This document shows positions 17,768 through 26,236 of a stretch of 64,000 bases of DNA, piece by piece. The position numbers and the translations under genes were made by a program. Each line of letters starts with the position of its first letter. Within the stretch, counting starts at the first letter, position 1. The stretch is from a virus. The notes below the pieces were generated by a model. It saw only the letters and a program-made list of their open reading frames with translations. It ran no database searches and was not told the origin of the DNA. The stretch is taken from the IMG/VR virus record IMGVR_UViG_3300049719_000225, positions 34,116 to 98,115 of that record. One strand, written 5' to 3'.

Positions 17768-19672
17768 ATGATAAGTTCTATTGCCGTGATCACTTACCGC
17801 CGTTTGGGTCCTCTGCGGGCTTTCCTGCAGTCCATTGAGTCGGTCTGTCCACAATATCCGCTAGCGGTGTTTGAGGACTGTGCCACCTATGACGGCACGG
17901 CGGCCTTCCTGATGAAGGACGCCACCCCTCTGGGCTACGATAGTGAGTTTGACTCTGACGGCTACGAACACACCAGCCCTTCGGGAAGAAAATGGACGGC
18001 TTGGCTGTCCAAGAGGAACGAGGGTGTGGTCGGTGGTTCCAACAAGGCGTTGAGATGGATGGAACGCAACAAGTTTGACCACCTGTGCCTCTGCAATGAT
18101 GACCTGTTGGCCAAGGGAGACTTCCCCAGCGTCTATCTGGCAGCACATCAGAAGCTAAGCGTGGGGCTGTTCACATTCTGTGACCTGAAAAACACGGCTC
18201 GGGCCACGTACGAAGGCCCCACTGTTCCTGTGAAAGGGCTCCGGGTGAAGATACTGCCCCGCATGGTTGGGATGATGATGAGCGTCACCTCCAAGCTTGT
18301 CTACGACTCTCCAGAAGCCATCGGTTATTTTGACGCCACCTTCGGACGGTTTGGAAACGAGCATTGCCTGTCATTTGATACTCCCTTAATAACTAGAAAT
18401 GAGGGACTTATTAAATTAGGGGATGCGGATGGTAAGTGGGTTGAAGTGTGGAATGGTGATTCATGGACAGCTCTGAAACCCCGCAAAACGGGTTCGGGAA
18501 GAAAACTCTATCGCGTGACACTGAGTGACGGCTCCTATCTTGATTGCACGAGTGAACATCGCTGGTCGGTAACCCGCAGAAACAAGCCTAATCGATGGGC
18601 TCCGAGCCGCACTGATGAACTTACTAACGCATATCGTTGTGAACCCACGCAGCTCGATGGAAATTTTGGAAAGAAGAGGTACCCGCACGCTTACACACTC
18701 GGGTTTGCTGTTGGAGACGGATTTGTCGATAATACCACTGGAAAAGTGATCGTGCCGTTGAATGGAAACAAGGACATCCAATGCCCTGTGGCAGGAACCA
18801 GGTTCAAATACACCAGGAAGGGGATATGTAAGGGGGCTATGGTTGATAGTTCCAGATTTGTGAAAGCGAGGTTGGTGCAAACTTTGAAGTTGGATGCCGA
18901 TGCGTTGCTGCCCCTGTTTTTTTGGAATCGTCATAGCATTTTGAGTTTCATCGCCGGTCTTGCAGACGCAGACGGCACACACGGAGGCTCGAAATACGGC
19001 ATCCGGATTTCCATCAGTCGGGAGGACAGGGTGAGGCGACTGCAGCTCTTGCTCACTCGTGTTGGTATAAAATCGTCCATATTTTTATGCGGTAAAAAAG
19101 GTTCTTTGACCAATTTTGGACCTAGGGGAGAAGATCTCTGGGGGTTACAAATCACTGATTGTAGGAACATACCCTGTCATAGATTGGATACGACCAGGGG
19201 ACGGCAGCCCATAAAAAAGGGCAAATACCAGGTAGTTAGATCAGTGACAGAACTCCCAGGTCTCCACGATACTTACTGTTTGACTGAGCCCAAAAATCAC
19301 AAGGCTCTGTTTGGAAATGTGCTCACGCATCAATGCGACTACAACAACAGAGCCCGTCTCATGGGATTCATCAACCTGAGCAACCAGGCCCAGCTTGCCC
19401 TGGACGTGGAGACAGTCACACTTTCCAGCCAAATGAGTGAGTCAGGGCCTATTCCAAGTGCTATCTTGGCCTTTGAGCGGGGGCCTTTGGATGCGCGGGC
19501 TAATGCGGATGCTGCACGGGCCTCTCGCCTTTACACGTACGAGCACCTCTATCGACCCTATCGACTACCCTACCCCGTCTATGCCGATGCCTTTGGAATG
19601 CCCAACCAAGGCATACCCACCCATGAACTGGAACGACTGGGGTACGAGATGGTGATGGATCGCGTAACGTAG
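17768..19672 (+). CDS. Glycosyltransferase (GT2-like) interrupted by an intein
   Basis: 634-aa precursor. The N-extein has ISSIAVITYRR, a nucleotide-binding start of GT-A enzymes, a G-G-S-N-K-A-L element and a DXD-like CNDDLLA near 109-115. The C-extein resumes CDYNNRARLMGF, the acceptor-base motif region. Residues 200-522 are an intein. The substrate is unknown. It starts 12 nt after the divergent HNH gene and may glycosylate host surface or virion components together with the 1293 gene product. Confidence 0.85.
   Translation: MISSIAVITYRRLGPLRAFLQSIESVCPQYPLAVFEDCATYDGTAAFLMKDATPLGYDSEFDSDGYEHTSPSGRKWTAWLSKRNEGVVGGSNKALRWMERNKFDHLCLCNDDLLAKGDFPSVYLAAHQKLSVGLFTFCDLKNTARATYEGPTVPVKGLRVKILPRMVGMMMSVTSKLVYDSPEAIGYFDATFGRFGNEHCLSFDTPLITRNEGLIKLGDADGKWVEVWNGDSWTALKPRKTGSGRKLYRVTLSDGSYLDCTSEHRWSVTRRNKPNRWAPSRTDELTNAYRCEPTQLDGNFGKKRYPHAYTLGFAVGDGFVDNTTGKVIVPLNGNKDIQCPVAGTRFKYTRKGICKGAMVDSSRFVKARLVQTLKLDADALLPLFFWNRHSILSFIAGLADADGTHGGSKYGIRISISREDRVRRLQLLLTRVGIKSSIFLCGKKGSLTNFGPRGEDLWGLQITDCRNIPCHRLDTTRGRQPIKKGKYQVVRSVTELPGLHDTYCLTEPKNHKALFGNVLTHQCDYNNRARLMGFINLSNQAQLALDVETVTLSSQMSESGPIPSAILAFERGPLDARANADAARASRLYTYEHLYRPYRLPYPVYADAFGMPNQGIPTHELERLGYEMVMDRVT
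18365..19333 (+). mobile_element. Intein with two LAGLIDADG motifs (residues 200-522)
   Basis: It starts at Cys200 (CLSFDTPLITR) and has block B-like CTSEHRWSV, two LAGLIDADG-type helices (LGFAVGDGFV; FIAGLADADG) and ends VLTHQ before Cys+1. The terminal residue is Gln rather than Asn, a known but uncommon variant. The DNA is clearly more A/T-rich than the exteins, supporting recent acquisition. Confidence 0.9.
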
Positions 19673-19679
19673 ATAGGGT

Positions 19680-19856
19680 ATGCCGATCAGCATCAACGTA
19701 CGCAGGCTCCTGGGGGAGACCACCACCACGGCAGGTGTGGGTAGCATGGGGGCTATGCCGCCCCTGGGCATCCCGATAAACTCTGCCCCCAAGGAAAGGC
19801 GCATCCGCAAACGGCGAGGAGCCATTCCGGAGCCCGCTCCGAAAGCAATCCCCTAA
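19680..19856 (+). CDS. Small hypothetical protein, 58 aa
   Basis: It reads MPISINVRRLLGETTTT... and ends PEPAPKAIP. The RRLLGE start resembles the N-terminus of the protein at 59698 (TIKRLLGE) and is a motif often seen in capsid-assembly region proteins. It starts 7 nt after the glycosyltransferase stop and ends 3 nt before the next start. Confidence 0.5.
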   Translation: MPISINVRRLLGETTTTAGVGSMGAMPPLGIPINSAPKERRIRKRRGAIPEPAPKAIP

Positions 19857-19859
19857 ACC

Positions 19860-20132
19860 ATGGCTTGGAGAGATTTCTATCAACCGGCACAGCAGGAAAA
19901 CGCGCCACTGCCCCAACTCACAGAGTCACAGGTGAAGGAGTCGGTCGCTACTGTGGTTCCAGTCATTGTACCACCAGTGGAGGAGCTTCTCACACCCCAG
20001 GTCGAGACTCCCGCCACAGAGCTTCAAACAGAGAGTGGCGTAGCGTGTCGAATTGAGGGCAATTCGATGCCTCTGCCCAGGCGCTCTGATGGCTCTCGAC
20101 TCTGTGCCAACGTGCACAGGTTCCTTGGATGA
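19860..20132 (+). CDS. Hypothetical protein, 90 aa
   Basis: Not recognised. MAWRDFYQPAQQENAP is followed by a Val/Pro/Thr-rich linker. It ends in an ATGA overlap with the next gene. Its position upstream of the prohead protease suggests a capsid-region accessory protein. Confidence 0.5.
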   Translation: MAWRDFYQPAQQENAPLPQLTESQVKESVATVVPVIVPPVEELLTPQVETPATELQTESGVACRIEGNSMPLPRRSDGSRLCANVHRFLG

Positions 20133-20506
20133 TACTGCCCATACCTGGTGGTCCTACTGAGAGGACCCAGTTCGAGGAAGACTTCGTCCTAGCAACGGGT
20201 AAGCAAGCTCCGGAGCCTCCTCGGCACCCACGCCCTGGATCTGCGCCTGCTGCGGAAAAGGTACTGCGCATAGACATCTCTCACGAGTATTTCTCAGGGG
20301 ACTACCTGGTCATCTCCTGGGAGGGACAATCCGAAGAACACACACATGCAGAGACACTTGAATGGCTGAAGCAGCACGGTGCCAAGGATGAGGAGAAAAT
20401 GAACGAGGCCATCAACTGCGCCCTGAATTTTGGTCGGTCGGTATTTACCATTCGGGACCCCAAGAGGCCAACGTACAAGACGGACCCGATAGACCCCAAG
20501 ATATAG
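20129..20506 (+). CDS. Hypothetical protein, 125 aa
   Basis: Not recognised. A proline-rich N-terminus is followed by an alpha/beta region (VLRIDISHEYFSGDYLVISW) and a helical end. It begins in an ATGA overlap. It may be a head-assembly accessory by location. About 100 bp of non-coding DNA follow before the protease gene. Confidence 0.55.
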   Translation: MILPIPGGPTERTQFEEDFVLATGKQAPEPPRHPRPGSAPAAEKVLRIDISHEYFSGDYLVISWEGQSEEHTHAETLEWLKQHGAKDEEKMNEAINCALNFGRSVFTIRDPKRPTYKTDPIDPKI

Positions 20507-20603
20507 GTTTATAGCCTGGCAAAATCTACGACTGGGTAAGCGTCTTACAACTAGGCAGGCCTGGATGTTAGGTGTTTCCAGTTTACACCAGGCTGGTTAG
20601 TTC

Positions 20604-22397
20604 ATGTCCAAGATACTCCTCCTGGAGGACGTACATCAGTTTATCCCCAAGCCTGCTGCGGTCCAAGAGATCAAGGAAAGCATGGCTCGCGGTCAGCTGA
20701 AGTTCCCAGTGGAGATAACGGGACGCCTCTCCGTCATCGGTATCAGGAACGAGAACAACAGGCGCTACAAGAAATCGGTGTGGGAGAAGCAGCTGCAGGA
20801 AAACTCGCAGCTTCGCTCTTTGATCAAGGCCCGCAGGTCTGTGGGCCTTCTCGAACATCCCGAGGATGGTCAGGTTTCCCTGAGGTCTCCGATCACCCAC
20901 ATCCTAATGGATGTCTGGATGGAGGGCGACGAAGTTTTCGGGAAGCTTGGATTCATCAACACTCCCGAGGGCCACAAGATGCTGGCCCTGATCGAGGCGG
21001 GCTACAACCCCCTCGTTTCCAGTCGAGGCTATGGAAGCGTCGTACGGGGATCCGATGGCGTGGACGACGTTCAGGAAGACTACGTCTGCGAAGGCTGGGA
21101 CTCCGTGTGGAATCCCTCCTTCAAGACCGCTGAACTCGACGGTTCCCAGCTTCGTACCAGGTCCGAAGCCAAGACCGAGTCCACCGAACCCGCCAAGCCT
21201 GCCCTCACGTCCGAAAGCCCCGAAGTCAACCTCTACGAGTCAAAAACAGAACAGAGCACCAACAACATGAACGACCAGCTAAAGTCCATCAGGGAGTCAA
21301 TTGCTCCCCTTGCGACGGCTGATGTGGCCAGCATGCCGCCTCAGCAAGTCGCATCCACGCTCGCCCGCTGTGGCGAGTTGCACCGCCGGGCCGCTCAAGT
21401 GGCAGATCCCGCCTCTTCCTGGGACGTTCATGAGATTCACCAGGAAATCACCGCAGTGGAAAACCGCCTCACCGAGGCGATGTCCGCACCGGCGAAGAAG
21501 GTGGCTGCCCTGAACGAGCAGAGCACGAAGACGCTGAAGACCCTGAAGATCGTCGCCGAGACGGCGCTGAAGTTCAAGGGTGCAGCGACCAAGTACCTCA
21601 AGGAGGCGCAGTCCAAGTCGGCCAAGCTCAAGGAGACCATCGAGCGCGGACAGGGCTGGGTCAAGCGTGCCCGCATTGCCGAGGCCCGCCTCAAGAAGGT
21701 GGAGGCCAAGTACCAGTTCGCCTGCGAGTCGGTCGATGAGATCAAGGCTCGCTACGAGGCCGACACGACCGAGCTGGGACGCCGGATGCTCCAGCTGGAG
21801 TTCAAGGAGAAGTTCACGGACGCCGATCTGCTGAAGCAGCTCAACGAAGCGTCTTCGCTCAAGGACCTCATCGCCATTCGCGAGAAGTTCAAGGAGCCGG
21901 ATGGCGGCGTCGTCAAGGTATCGGGCGGCAAGGCCGGTCCCGGTGAGGTCGTGGGCAAGGAGGGTGCCACCAAGGATGCCGCGAAGGCCCCGGGTGTCAG
22001 CCAGACCCTGAAGACCACGCCCGTCAAGGACGAGGAACAGGTGGGCGTCGATAGCGAAGGCAAGAAGCTCGGCGGCTCCCTGAAGGGCAACGCTGGATCC
22101 AGGGGCGTTGCTGAGGATGTCTCATCCGAGGCCGGTCCCGGGGAAGTCGAAGGCAAGGAGAAGCCCACCAAGGACGCCGCCAAGGATCCCGGCAAGTCCG
22201 AAACACTCGCCGACAAGAAGGACGACAAGGACGAAGAGGGCAAGAAGGGCGCAGACGACACTGGCAAGAAGGAGTCTGTCAGCCCCGGTGCTCGCACGAC
22301 GACGCTCGTTGAGGCTGTCCTCATGAGCCCCGACCGTGAGTTCAACGTCTCGGAACTCTCAGGCAGCATTCGCCGCCTTTCGGAATCTCGCAAGTAA
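20604..22397 (+). CDS. Prohead maturation protease (T4 gp21-like) fused to scaffold
   Basis: 597 aa. The N-terminal ~170 residues are a gp21-type capsid serine protease: GLLEHPEDG with His85 and LVSSRGYGS with Ser139/140, matching the catalytic His85 and Ser140 positions known for T4 gp21. The remainder is a long charged coiled-coil region (about 220-430) and a low-complexity K/E/D/G tail, typical of an internal scaffold that is degraded. The fusion replaces separate gp21 and gp22. The major capsid gene follows immediately. Confidence 0.9.
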   Translation: MSKILLLEDVHQFIPKPAAVQEIKESMARGQLKFPVEITGRLSVIGIRNENNRRYKKSVWEKQLQENSQLRSLIKARRSVGLLEHPEDGQVSLRSPITHILMDVWMEGDEVFGKLGFINTPEGHKMLALIEAGYNPLVSSRGYGSVVRGSDGVDDVQEDYVCEGWDSVWNPSFKTAELDGSQLRTRSEAKTESTEPAKPALTSESPEVNLYESKTEQSTNNMNDQLKSIRESIAPLATADVASMPPQQVASTLARCGELHRRAAQVADPASSWDVHEIHQEITAVENRLTEAMSAPAKKVAALNEQSTKTLKTLKIVAETALKFKGAATKYLKEAQSKSAKLKETIERGQGWVKRARIAEARLKKVEAKYQFACESVDEIKARYEADTTELGRRMLQLEFKEKFTDADLLKQLNEASSLKDLIAIREKFKEPDGGVVKVSGGKAGPGEVVGKEGATKDAAKAPGVSQTLKTTPVKDEEQVGVDSEGKKLGGSLKGNAGSRGVAEDVSSEAGPGEVEGKEKPTKDAAKDPGKSETLADKKDDKDEEGKKGADDTGKKESVSPGARTTTLVEAVLMSPDREFNVSELSGSIRRLSESRK

Positions 22398-22442
22398 CGG
22401 CCTAAAGCCAATTCAGAAACTAAACAACAAGGACAAACCACT

Positions 22443-23930
22443 ATGTCAGTCGTAGCACAAAATGGTAGGCCGATGCTCGTCACAGACGGCGGCCAGCCCG
22501 CAAAGTTCGCGGAAATTTTGGAGTGGGGTTACCACCTCGCCAAGACGCCGCTCGGAATCCCCTCTGGGGGCAATCACAAGGCCATCTGGGAGGCCAAGGG
22601 ATGGAAGGAGTTTGTAGAGGGCATGCCCGAATACAAGCAGGCCACCACCGCCATCATGTTGGAGAACTGCCGCAAGACCTTCGGTCGCCTCGATGAGGTG
22701 ACGCGCACACAGGCCCTCGGCTCCTTCGACAAGTGGATCTTCCCGGTCATCGCCAACATGGCGGAGAATGACGTGATCGACCAGATCGTGGCGCTCCAGC
22801 CCATGTCCGGGCCGACCTCACAGGTCGTCTACATGGACATCGTGACGGAGACCTCGAAGGGCCAGATCCCGGGTGGCACGCCGTTCTGGCGCGCAATCCA
22901 GGGAGCGGCTGACCGCTTCGGTGACTCCGACGAGCTGGTCCAGAACGAGACGTACACGACGGACGGTTCGGGCAACCTGGGCAACTCGCCCACGGTCAAC
23001 CTCGCGTGGCTGCCCGTAAGGGCTGGCACCGTGCAGGTCACCCTCAACGGTGTGACGACCATGGACGACGGCAACGGCGTCATCTTGGCGCTTGGCGGCA
23101 CGTTCCAGACAGCGGGTACGATCAACTACCTGACGGGTGCCATCGTGGTCAACGGCAGCGCTGGTGGAGCTAACAGCACCATCACGATCACGTATGCGTT
23201 CAACTCGGAAGCCAACCAGACCATTCAGGGTTACGAAATGAGGCTCAGCGCCGTGCCTGTGACGGCGAAGGTCCTCAAGCTCCGCACCCTGTGGTCAGAG
23301 GAAGCCGACCAGAACCTCCAGGCGATGTTCAACATCAAGATGGAGAGCACGATGATCAACGCTCTCACGGCGGGTCTGCAGTACCAGAAGCACCGCTCCG
23401 TGATCGCCGACATCCGCGCCAGGGCTCAGGCAGGCACAGTGTCATGGGATGCTACGCCCCCGACCTCGGTGAACTACCAGACGCACAAGTTCAGCTTCAT
23501 CGACGCCATCGTCACGGGGTCCAACCTGATCCTCGGAGCGACGAACATGGTGTCTGGCAACTGGATCATCCTCGGCCTTCAGGCGGCTACCGTCGTACAG
23601 ACGCTGCCCCAGTTCCAGGCCAAGGGCAACCTCCAGGAGACGCAGGGCATCTCCTACATCGGCGATATGGCCGGGTTCAAGTGTTTCCGCGACCCGCACT
23701 ACCCGCAGTCCGAGTTCCTGATTGGTTACAAGGGTGACCAGTTCGTGCGCACGGGCTACGTGTTGGCCGAGTGGCAGAAGCTCTACACCACCCCGGACGT
23801 GGTGCTGACGGACTTCGTCCATCGTCGTGGCTTTGCGACCTCGTTCGCCAAGCACTGCATCAACGCCGGAATGTATTGCCGTGGTTCTGTGCTTAATGCC
23901 CCGGTAGCATTTGGTCAGGTGTTTGGTTAA
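22443..23930 (+). CDS. Major capsid protein, T4 gp23-like
   Basis: 495 aa with a HK97/gp23-type pattern: an acidic helical N-arm with MLENCRKTFGRLDEVTR, FPVIANMAEND, an insertion-domain-like Gly/Thr-rich region (~170-260), LRTLWSEEADQNLQAMFNI, and a conserved C-terminus TTPDVVLTDFVHRRGF. It lies directly after the protease-scaffold gene, with a strong terminator after it, consistent with very high expression. The leader at 22400-22442 contains AAGGA before the ATG. Confidence 0.92.
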   Translation: MSVVAQNGRPMLVTDGGQPAKFAEILEWGYHLAKTPLGIPSGGNHKAIWEAKGWKEFVEGMPEYKQATTAIMLENCRKTFGRLDEVTRTQALGSFDKWIFPVIANMAENDVIDQIVALQPMSGPTSQVVYMDIVTETSKGQIPGGTPFWRAIQGAADRFGDSDELVQNETYTTDGSGNLGNSPTVNLAWLPVRAGTVQVTLNGVTTMDDGNGVILALGGTFQTAGTINYLTGAIVVNGSAGGANSTITITYAFNSEANQTIQGYEMRLSAVPVTAKVLKLRTLWSEEADQNLQAMFNIKMESTMINALTAGLQYQKHRSVIADIRARAQAGTVSWDATPPTSVNYQTHKFSFIDAIVTGSNLILGATNMVSGNWIILGLQAATVVQTLPQFQAKGNLQETQGISYIGDMAGFKCFRDPHYPQSEFLIGYKGDQFVRTGYVLAEWQKLYTTPDVVLTDFVHRRGFATSFAKHCINAGMYCRGSVLNAPVAFGQVFG

Positions 23931-23956
23931 TAGTAACTTACACCAGTTTTTCACTC

Positions 23957-23992
23957 GAAAAACCCTCTGGAAACAGGGGGTTTTTCTTTTGT
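23957..23992 (+). terminator. Intrinsic terminator after the capsid gene
   Basis: The hairpin AAAAACCCTCTG / CAGGGGGTTTTT is followed by CTTTT. It ends the head-gene transcript. Confidence 0.85.
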
Positions 23993-24084
23993 CTGGATCA
24001 GTGTTAAACGCCCCTGTACCACTCTCATGTGAAGTAATTTAATACTTTACACCTTTGGCACGTTGTGCACTGTTCTATCAGAGC

Positions 24085-25065
24085 ATGAGTTCCAAATACA
24101 CAGAGGAGTCTATCCTAGTCGATGCGTTACGGTTTATCATCAAACGCGACTGGAAACAGCAGTCCTACCGTTTCTACAAACAGGCCCGCGAGAGAGGCCC
24201 TGAGTTTTATGCCCGTTGCATGGCTCACATGCGCAAAGGACGCCCACCGGTCGGGCCTACCAAGGGTAAGTTCAAGTTCAGCGATGCTGAGATAGAGGCT
24301 GGCGCAAAACTCTACACCGAGCGGGGAAGGTTCAAGAACGGACCCCATGGACGGCTCTACGAGGCTGGGCGCAGGCGTCACGGCATCTACTCAGACTTCT
24401 GGAAGCGCATCACGGCCCACATGGAGGCTCCTAGGAATCCCTACGGCGGTGACATTTATGCCTACGTGGTGGCTTTCGAGGACATGCACGCCTACGTGGG
24501 TATTTCCTGCCGTGCGGAGGGCGTGCGCATGGACGATCCCGCCGATGGTCACCTAGTGAAAGGGCCTGTGTTCCGACACCTGCAAAAGCATCCCGGCATC
24601 AAATATGAGTTCCATGTGATTGAGCCAAGTGTTGCCTATGCCGACAAGAGGGATCGGGAAGGTTACTGGCAGGCCCATTTCATTTCAGAGGGCTGGACAC
24701 CCCTTTGGAACCCCAAGACGATACCTGGAAGTCTCGGGAGGATACCCACGGTTACGAAGGAGCAGTGCGCGGCCTGTGCGCGACTCTGCAAGGAGCGCAC
24801 AGAGTTCCTGCGGCGGTATCAAAGCCGATACAAGATCGCCAAGAAACGAGGCTGGTATGATGAGATCACCACGCACATGCGTTCCAACGATGATGCCCGA
24901 CGGGAACTGTGCAGGAAGCTGGCGGCTAGGCCAGTCTCTCAGGTCACGAGGGACAGGCAGTCTGCTGCCAAACTGGGCCGTAAACTTTCACCTGAACATA
25001 GAGACAAGCTTGCTGCCCATAACAGGGCGCGGGCACAGAAAATTTATGAATACACTACCGTTTGA
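24085..25065 (+). CDS. GIY-YIG homing endonuclease-like protein
   Basis: 326 aa from ATG 24085. The core IYAYVVAFEDMHAYVGISC (about residues 122-140) is a GIY-x(n)-YVG motif, followed by conserved R-x3-D-D-P spacing, an E in VIEPS, and an HFIS/G-W-x-P-L-W-N segment. The C-terminal KLSPEHRDKLAAHNRA resembles a NUMOD-type DNA-binding repeat. It is free-standing just after the major capsid gene. Confidence 0.7.
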   Translation: MSSKYTEESILVDALRFIIKRDWKQQSYRFYKQARERGPEFYARCMAHMRKGRPPVGPTKGKFKFSDAEIEAGAKLYTERGRFKNGPHGRLYEAGRRRHGIYSDFWKRITAHMEAPRNPYGGDIYAYVVAFEDMHAYVGISCRAEGVRMDDPADGHLVKGPVFRHLQKHPGIKYEFHVIEPSVAYADKRDREGYWQAHFISEGWTPLWNPKTIPGSLGRIPTVTKEQCAACARLCKERTEFLRRYQSRYKIAKKRGWYDEITTHMRSNDDARRELCRKLAARPVSQVTRDRQSAAKLGRKLSPEHRDKLAAHNRARAQKIYEYTTV

Positions 25066-25471
25066 CGAGGGAATGGAGAAGTTAGAAGCGGAGGTCACTG
25101 GCCTCCTAATAAGCCGTGGGTTCGCAGAGCCCAAACTGAGCTATTGCATGTACGAATCAACTGGTTGGTCCGAGGAGAAGATGGAGATCGGCAAGTCGTA
25201 CCCAGCAGACCACCCTATTTTTGATTCTTCCAAGGTCGTGATGACCTACCCAGACTTATCGGCCCGATTCGCTGAGGGACAGGTACGTTTCGTGAGCCAC
25301 GGATGGGCTGGAGAAACTGTGTACACTAACCCAACCTGCACTGATCTAATAGTGGAGGCTGAGAAGTGCATCCGCGATCTAGGTGAAATTGACCACATTT
25401 TCTTGGAGGAGTGCGTCAGGATACGCAGCCACAAAGGCGTCCAACGCTACTCAATGTTTTTCGGTAGCTAA
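25046..25471 (+). CDS. Hypothetical protein, 141 aa
   Basis: Not recognised. It begins MNTLPFDEGMEKLEAEV and contains SYCMYESTGWSEEKMEIGKS. It overlaps the GIY-YIG gene by 20 nt and ends tail-to-tail with the next leftward gene (21-nt overlap). Mixed alpha/beta, no membrane segment. Confidence 0.55.
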   Translation: MNTLPFDEGMEKLEAEVTGLLISRGFAEPKLSYCMYESTGWSEEKMEIGKSYPADHPIFDSSKVVMTYPDLSARFAEGQVRFVSHGWAGETVYTNPTCTDLIVEAEKCIRDLGEIDHIFLEECVRIRSHKGVQRYSMFFGS

Positions 25472-25744
25472 AGTTGTAGGCAGCTTGTGCATCTCGAACA
25501 GCCTGTTCCACACCTCAACCAACCGAGCCTCTGTGCGCTCACTAGGCGCTCCCAGAAGCCAGTGGAACTCCTCCTGGGAACAGGCCAGCCACTCGGCCGA
25601 CCAAGAGCCTATTTTGTGCCCCTGCAGATGGCAGAGGTAGGGCCACTCGCCTGTTACATCGGGTCGTGTGATGAAAAGAAACGGCCTTTTCGCCGGTTCG
25701 ATGAACAGTGTTGTGGTTATCCACTTGTCTGTAGTGAAGCTCAT
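25451..25744 (-). CDS. Hypothetical protein, 97 aa
   Basis: Not recognised. It begins MSFTTDKWITTTLF and is Trp/His-rich (GSWSAEWLACSQEEFHWLLG). A single leftward gene between rightward genes, with its 3' end overlapping the preceding gene. Function unknown. Confidence 0.5.
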   Translation of the reverse strand: MSFTTDKWITTTLFIEPAKRPFLFITRPDVTGEWPYLCHLQGHKIGSWSAEWLACSQEEFHWLLGAPSERTEARLVEVWNRLFEMHKLPTTLATEKH

Positions 25745-25761
25745 GTTCTCATCATAGAACG

Positions 25762-26229
25762 ATGCCTCCCTCAGCCAAACTCCAATGGTTCCAGTCGCAG
25801 GGTCTTCAGAAGCACAACGAGTCCGAAATTTGTGGCTTCTTCGAGGACTACAGGTGGCTGTCCAATTTCCACATCTGTACTGTCAGCTATGAAGGCCTGA
25901 GCTATCCGTCGTCCGAGAATGCCTACCAGGCTGCCAAATATCCACCTGAAGAGCGCCCCCAGTTTACGGTGTGCACGCCGTCAGTTTCCAAGAAATTGGG
26001 CAGATTGGCCGCCATCAATCCCGCTGCCTCAAAGGAGGAGGTGATGCTGGACTGCCTGAGGGACAAGTTCACCAACCCCGACCTGAGGCAGAAGCTGCTC
26101 GACACGGGCGAACGCCATCTGGAGGAGACCAACTGGTGGGGCGACACCTTCTGGGGTGTGTGCGACGGCGTGGGCAAGAACATGTTGGGCAAGCTCCTGA
26201 TGCTGGTGAGGGACGAGTTGCGCCCCTAG
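25762..26229 (+). CDS. NADAR/YbiA-like N-glycosidase
   Basis: 155 aa with the family signature in order: GFFEDYRWLSNFH, YPSSENAYQAAKY, and NWWGDTFWG...KNMLGKLLM. YbiA (RibX) hydrolyses riboflavin intermediates; other NADAR proteins remove ADP-ribose from guanine in nucleic acids (DarT1-NADAR systems). A phage copy could counter an ADP-ribosylating defence. Neighbours give no pathway, so the exact substrate is an inference. Confidence 0.88.
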   Translation: MPPSAKLQWFQSQGLQKHNESEICGFFEDYRWLSNFHICTVSYEGLSYPSSENAYQAAKYPPEERPQFTVCTPSVSKKLGRLAAINPAASKEEVMLDCLRDKFTNPDLRQKLLDTGERHLEETNWWGDTFWGVCDGVGKNMLGKLLMLVRDELRP

Positions 26230-26236
26230 TTAGGGG

